Shown piece by piece: positions 13,542 through 17,046 of a stretch of DNA of 17,046 bases; the stretch's first letter is position 1, and each line of letters opens with the position of its first letter. The notes beneath the pieces were generated by a model. That model ran no database searches and was not told the origin of the DNA. It worked only from the letters and a program-made list of their open reading frames with translations. Origin of the DNA: JANMAT01 sp031359995. GTDB lineage: Bacteria > Actinomycetota > Acidimicrobiia > Acidimicrobiales > Ilumatobacteraceae. The stretch spans positions 1-17,046 of the forward strand of contig JANMAT010000157.1 in assembly GCA_031359995.1 (NCBI GenBank), written 5' to 3'. The position numbers and the translations under genes were made by a program.

Positions 13542-14725
13542 CCGGAGAAGTTCGACAGCAGCCAGAGCGTGAGGTCCAGATCGAGGTGCTCGCCGGCCCA
13601 GTTGGGCACGGGCGTCCCGGTGGGGTCGGGCTCGCGCACGGCGATGGGGTCGATGGTGCGGCCGACGGGCTGACCGTTCGGCCACAGCAGCTCGTACTTC
13701 CCGTTCGGCAACCGTTCGAGCTGCAGATCGTGGAGGTGGATCAGCCGGTGATGGCTGGTGCACGGGTACGCCAGGTTCTTGCCCTTCGTCTTGCCGCCGT
13801 GGGCGTCGTGCACGATGTGGTGCGCGTGCAGCCGACCCCGGTTGTCGCACCCGTTGACATCGCATGCCTTGGCGTTGGCCTGGGCAGCACGCCGCTGGGC
13901 CGGTGATGCGAACCGACGCCGCTCGCTTACGGCCTTCACCTCCTCGCCGTCGTGCATGAAGAGCTGCACGGTGCCCTCGCACAGGGCGAGGCGGGCGATC
14001 TCGGGCGCGATGGGGACCCCTGACGCGGTGGCACACACCCCTTCCTCGCCCAGCAGCGCCGGCGCGTCGACGTGGATGGACACCTCGGGCGTGACGGTCG
14101 CATCGCTGGTGACGAGGCGCACGAAGGTGTCGGCCAGCGAGGCGGCGTACGGCACGCCGCGCTCGGGCGTGGTGGCCTTGCGAACCGCCTCCATGATGCC
14201 GTCGCCGACTTCGGCCGGGAGCTTCACCGACAGGATCACCGACCCGTCGTCGGCCACGGTTGACCACATGCGCCGGTCGGCGTGCTGGTGCTCGACCTGC
14301 GCCGGCGTGATGCGGCGGAAGGCGCGCACGACCTTCTCCACGTGGGCGGCGGTGCCGTCGAGGGCGATGGTGAGCCACTTCTCCTCGCTCTCCGGCGTGG
14401 CGACGCGGGTGACCTCGCGCACCTTGGTCCACGACAACTTGCCTTCGCCCATCGCCGCCGCGATCGCCGGGAGCGTCTCGAGGGCGAGCGCCACGCGCAG
14501 GTGCTCGTGGGCGGCGACGGAGCCGAGGCCGCACTTCCAGCTGAGCCACTGCGCGGGGGACACACACTCCCAGGCCTCCCATCCGCGGCGGCGGTACCAG
14601 ACCGCCAGCGTGGCCAGGAAGCGAGCCCGGACCGACGCCTCACGGGCGGCCCAGGAAACGAGGAGCGTCTCCACCTCGGTGGTGGAGACGCCCGACCAGT
14701 CACGGTTCAGGACGTCATCATCCAT
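13508..14725 (-). CDS. DUF222 / 13E12-type protein with C-terminal HNH endonuclease domain
   Basis: A 405-aa protein of the family common in actinobacteria in many dispersed copies. The N-terminal two-thirds is the helical DUF222 region (TTEVETLLVSWAAREASVRA, WECVSPAQWLSWKCGLG, RVALALETLPAIAAAMGEGK, KVREVTRVATPESEEKWL). The HNH domain is at about residues 288-330: CDVNGC, LHAHHIVHDAHGG, KNLAYPCTSHHRLIH. It keeps the metal/catalytic His pair, the Asn and the Cys pairs. Function is unproven; a mobile or DNA-repair role is often suggested. ATG 14725 is chosen over the frame to 14836 because TAGGGT is eight bases before it and the extension would overlap the divergent padR operator. Confidence 0.85.
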   Translation of the reverse strand: MDDDVLNRDWSGVSTTEVETLLVSWAAREASVRARFLATLAVWYRRRGWEAWECVSPAQWLSWKCGLGSVAAHEHLRVALALETLPAIAAAMGEGKLSWTKVREVTRVATPESEEKWLTIALDGTAAHVEKVVRAFRRITPAQVEHQHADRRMWSTVADDGSVILSVKLPAEVGDGIMEAVRKATTPERGVPYAASLADTFVRLVTSDATVTPEVSIHVDAPALLGEEGVCATASGVPIAPEIARLALCEGTVQLFMHDGEEVKAVSERRRFASPAQRRAAQANAKACDVNGCDNRGRLHAHHIVHDAHGGKTKGKNLAYPCTSHHRLIHLHDLQLERLPNGKYELLWPNGQPVGRTIDPIAVREPDPTGTPVPNWAGEHLDLDLTLWLLSNFSGVSGGKLAEAA

Positions 14726-14739
14726 GCCCGACGACCCTA
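14726..14739 (-). promoter_or_regulatory. Predicted leaderless promoter (-10) of the DUF222-HNH gene
   Basis: TAGGGT (minus strand, 14739-14734) fits TANNNT and is eight bases from ATG 14725. Confidence 0.35.
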
Positions 14740-14788
14740 CGGAAAGGGTGTGACGAGGTTCTCGCGAGCCAACCGCTGCCAATCGTGT

Positions 14789-14809
14789 ATGTTCTCGATT
14801 CGTGAACAT
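14789..14809. promoter_or_regulatory. PadR operator: 21-bp near-perfect palindrome over the promoter and start
   Basis: Left arm ATGTTCTCGA and right arm TCGTGAACAT are inverted copies with 9 of 10 matches around a single central T. The ATGT...ACAT ends match the operator pattern known for PadR-family repressors. The site covers part of the -10 hexamer TATGTT (14788-14793) and the GTG start at 14802, so bound PadR would block its own transcription. Confidence 0.65.
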
Positions 14810-15143
14810 TGACGGGATGAGGTTCTCGATCCTCACCGCCCTCGCGGCCGGTCCCCAGCACGGCTACGGCATCCTCCAGGACGTCACCGATCTGTCCGAC
14901 GACGGCACCGCGCCGCCGGTGGGCTCGCTCTACCGCGTGCTCGACCGGCTGGCCGAGGACGGCCTGGTGCGCGCCGCCGGCGAGGATGTCGTCGACGGAC
15001 GGTTCCGGCGCTACTACGAGATCACCGACGACGGCATCGTGGCGCTCGCCGAGGCCGCCGCGACCCGCCTCCGCACGGCCCGCGCCGCCCAGGCCCGCCT
15101 GAAGCGCCGAGCGGCGCCGACCCGCAAGGGAGCCCTCGCATGA
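14802..15143 (+). CDS. PadR-family transcriptional regulator
   Basis: A 113-aa winged-helix repressor of the short PadR type. The N-terminus MRFSILTALAAGPQHGYGILQDV is the hallmark PadR helix with HGYGI. PPVGSLYRVLDRLAEDGLV is the recognition helix. GRFRRYYEITDDGIVALAEA is the wing, followed by a dimerisation helix rich in Arg and Ala. GTG 14802 would be a leaderless start (TATGTT eight bases upstream); ATG 14817 is the alternative and loses no domain sequence. A palindromic operator overlaps the start, predicting autorepression. Its TGA overlaps the ATG of a membrane-protein gene, a common pairing for PadR regulators that respond to small molecules. Confidence 0.9.
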   Translation: MNIDGMRFSILTALAAGPQHGYGILQDVTDLSDDGTAPPVGSLYRVLDRLAEDGLVRAAGEDVVDGRFRRYYEITDDGIVALAEAAATRLRTARAAQARLKRRAAPTRKGALA

Positions 15144-16068
15144 ACCGCTTGGAGCGGACCTACCGCCTGCTGCTGACCGCCTACCCGCCCGACTACCTCG
15201 CCGACCGCGAGGAGGAGCTGGTGGGCACGCTGCTGGCGGCGGCGCCCGTTGGTGCTACCCGGCCGCCGTGGCGCGAGATGGTGTCGCTGGTGCGCAGCGG
15301 CATCACCGAGCGAAGCCGACGCTTCGGCGCGCCGACACGACGCCATGGCCTGGCTGCGGCAAGCGGGGTGGCCGCCGGTGCCCTCGCCGCGTCGGTCACC
15401 TACCACGTCGGGCTCCAGCTGACGCCCACGTGGTCGGCGGCCTACCCGACGGCCTTCTTCCCGTACTGGACCGTCCTCACCCTGGTGGCGATGGCCGGCC
15501 ACCTCGCCCGCGGACGAGGCCGTGACAGCGCCCGCGTCGTGCTCGTCCTGGTCGGCGCCGTGGGGATGGTCGCCGGCCGGCGTCGGTGCTGGCGTGGCGC
15601 TCGGCCATCGCCGCGTCGGTGCTGTTCGGCCTGATCGCCACGCTGCGCCCGGACGTGTCCGGCTGGTGGCCGACGCTCACAGCTGCGGCCCTCGGCGTGG
15701 CCGTCGGCGTCAGCGGCGTCCACCACCAACTCGGCAAGATCCCCGGCGGGCCGTATCCGTCCCGCAGCGCGTTCTTCGCCATTCTCCAGATCGGGATCGA
15801 GCTGCGATGGCTCGTGCCGATCGTGCTCGGGGCGGCCGTCGTGTGGGCGTGGGTCGCTCCCCACCTCGGCCTCGCGCTGGGCATGAACGCGCCGCCGGCG
15901 AGTCTGGCCGCGCTGGCACTGGACGGTCCGGGCCAGAGCCGCTGGGATCGGGCGATCGGTGGTGTACCGGTCATCGTGCTGGTCACCACCGCCGGCCTCG
16001 CCGCCTGCGCACTGGCGCTGGCGTCGACCCTGCGCGCCCGCCCCCGTAGCCGGCGCCTCGCCCGCTGA
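15140..16068 (+). pseudogene. PadR-linked multi-pass membrane protein, frameshifted near 15571-15580
   Basis: Two successive frames together look like one protein of about 310 aa. The first (15140 onward) has MNRLERTYRLLLTAYPPDYLADREEELVGTLL, a soluble N-terminus common in PadR-linked membrane proteins, then hydrophobic segments (LAAASGVAAGALAASVTYHVG; FPYWTVLTLVAMAGHLA; VVLVLVGAVGMVAG). It then runs into an arginine-rich, implausible tail ending at 15634. The second frame, from about 15574, continues with PASVLAWRSAIAASVLFGLIATL and three more membrane segments to TGA 16068. Restoring one base in the GGCCGGCCGG-like tract at 15571-15580 joins VGMVAG to PASVLAW smoothly. It is either a recent inactivating deletion or a sequencing/assembly error. 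Function is unknown, possibly export or membrane-stress related. Confidence 0.7.
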
Positions 16069-16073
16069 ACGTC

Positions 16074-16176
16074 CGCGCTGGGTCGTTGCGGAGCGACCCT
16101 GCGCGCCGCGATGACCCAGCGCCAGGGCCGACCACTGCGTCGGGCCACCGCGGAACACCCGCAACGACCCAGCGCG
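16074..16176. repeat. Convergent intergenic spacer with a 17-bp perfect inverted repeat
   Basis: CGCGCTGGGTCGTTGCG (16074-16090) is perfectly repeated in inverse at 16160-16176, 69 bases apart. A third partial copy, GACCCAGCGC, lies at 16113-16122, and a local hairpin GGTCG/CGACC lies at 16081-16098. It sits between converging genes, so it may act as a bidirectional terminator or belong to a dispersed REP-like palindromic family. Confidence 0.5.
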
Positions 16177-16184
16177 ACGGGTGC

Positions 16185-17046
16185 TCAGGGCGTGCGCAGG
16201 CGGCCCAGCAGCCCGGGGACCCAGCGGTCCTGCACGAACCACACGTGCTGGATCAGGGCGCGGGCACACATCCACACGATCAGCCCGCCCCACAGGAACC
16301 CGAGCCCGAGCGAGTGGTTCATCAGCACCAGCACGAACACCGGCACCATCACCACCGTCGCCCCCACCGCCTGGCGTTGCAGGAAGTCATACGCGCCGAG
16401 CCCGAGGCACAGCCCGTCGTACAGGAACGCCACCGCCCCCGGGATCACCAGCACGCCGAGCAGCACCACCAACCCGGTCGCCGTGTGGCGCACGTCGGCG
16501 TCGGCCGTGAACGGCCGGGGCAGCAGCCACGACAGCGCCGCCACCACCGCGCCCAGCGCGGTGCCCACGATCACCGAGCGACCGACCAGGTGGCGGCCGA
16601 CCCGGCGGGCGTCGTCCAGGTCGCCGGCCCCCACCGCCTCGCCCACCAGCACCTGGGCCGCCACGGCCAGCGCGTCGAGCGACAGGGCCAGCAGGTTGAA
16701 CAGCTTCTCGCCGATCTGGTGGGCGGCCAGCTCGCGCGTCCCCAGCCGAGCCGCCGTTGCCACTGACGTGGCGAACACGCCGACGATGCAGAGCGTGCGC
16801 ACGGTGAAGCGGCGGGCGTCGCCCAGGAACGACCGAAGCTCGGGCCCGCCCACGCCGTGCCACGGCATGACCCGGCCGGCCCGGCGCACGTCGAGGGCGA
16901 GCAGCGACGCCTGCGTCCACTGGGCGATCACCGTGCCCCACGCCGAGCCGCCCAGGCCCCAGTGGAACGCGTACACGAACAGCACCTCGAGCACGATGTT
17001 CACCACGTTGCCGATCACCACCACCACGAGGGTGCGCCGCGTGCGG
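16185..17046 (-). CDS. MATE-family efflux transporter, C-terminal part (5' end outside window)
   Basis: About 287 codons of a multi-pass membrane protein; the frame stays open to the right edge, so the N-terminal half lies outside the window. Visible helices include VVVIGNVVNIVLEVLFVYAF with GLGGSAWGTVIAQW, characteristic of the MATE sixth-helix region. Next come FTVRTLCIVGVFATSVATAARLGTRELAAHQI and LNALS-like LLALSLDALAVAAQVLVGEAVGAGD, typical of the start of the second MATE half (AHQI...AxxxLVGxxxGA). YDGLCLGLGAYDFLQRQ follows. The family exports drugs or metabolites by Na+ or H+ antiport; the substrate is unknown. It resembles the DinF-like branch common in actinobacteria. The stop at 16185 faces the repeat-bearing spacer. 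Confidence 0.85.
   Translation of the reverse strand, partial: RTRRTLVVVVIGNVVNIVLEVLFVYAFHWGLGGSAWGTVIAQWTQASLLALDVRRAGRVMPWHGVGGPELRSFLGDARRFTVRTLCIVGVFATSVATAARLGTRELAAHQIGEKLFNLLALSLDALAVAAQVLVGEAVGAGDLDDARRVGRHLVGRSVIVGTALGAVVAALSWLLPRPFTADADVRHTATGLVVLLGVLVIPGAVAFLYDGLCLGLGAYDFLQRQAVGATVVMVPVFVLVLMNHSLGLGFLWGGLIVWMCARALIQHVWFVQDRWVPGLLGRLRTP

Noticed and set aside
15560..15590. Programmed ribosomal frameshift joining the two membrane-protein frames
   Set aside because: No X-XXY-YYZ slippery heptamer or clear stimulating structure is visible; a one-base deletion in a GC repeat is simpler.
1..17046. tRNA, rRNA or riboswitch genes
   Set aside because: No cloverleaf, rRNA-like stretch or recognisable riboswitch core was found by eye; a covariance-model scan would be needed to exclude weak cases.

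Overview
The window is GC-rich, densely coded DNA of actinobacterial character. Evidence for this is the MenB of mycobacterial type, a SigK/RskA-like sigma/anti-sigma pair, a DUF222-HNH protein, GTG starts, 4-bp ATGA/GTGA overlaps, and -10-like TANNNT hexamers placed 6-8 nt before start codons, as expected for leaderless mRNAs. The exact lineage cannot be read from the sequence. An Acidimicrobiia-like or other non-model actinomycete is my guess, not a result.

Left edge (1-1856): a small accessory patch. The 3' end of an IS66-like transposase and its terminal repeat (to base 140) cut off a minus-strand gene with an AbiEi-like/Fic-associated N-terminus. Upstream of that broken gene lie three direct repeats spaced exactly 31 bp apart. 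Next come an 11-bp perfect inverted repeat and a complete minus-strand vapBC-type toxin-antitoxin pair.

Centre-left (1856-5231): all genes are on the minus strand. They are a lipoprotein, then the highlight of the window: a 583-residue UGSC-family selenoprotein read through an in-frame TGA (3918-3920), with a SECIS-like hairpin directly after it. An upstream short-chain dehydrogenase probably shares its transcript. A normal gene caller would split the selenoprotein into a 103-aa fragment and a 473-aa fragment, or drop its catalytic N-terminus.

Centre (5231-10574): the sigK/rskA-like pair converges on a rhomboid-like membrane protein that lacks a recognisable catalytic serine. Divergent from that is menB, then a small crotonase, which converges with menE. 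MenE and MenB catalyse consecutive steps of menaquinone synthesis (o-succinylbenzoate to OSB-CoA to DHNA-CoA). A small MazG-like protein with a four-cysteine tail is divergent from menE.

Right (10646-17046): a lone molybdopterin-binding large subunit of the CO dehydrogenase form II/xanthine dehydrogenase family is translationally coupled to a GNAT acetyltransferase. Then come a DUF222-HNH protein and, divergent from it, a PadR regulator with a near-perfect 21-bp palindromic operator over its start. PadR overlaps a frameshifted membrane-protein gene. A repeat-rich convergent spacer follows, and the 3' part of a MATE transporter runs off the right edge.
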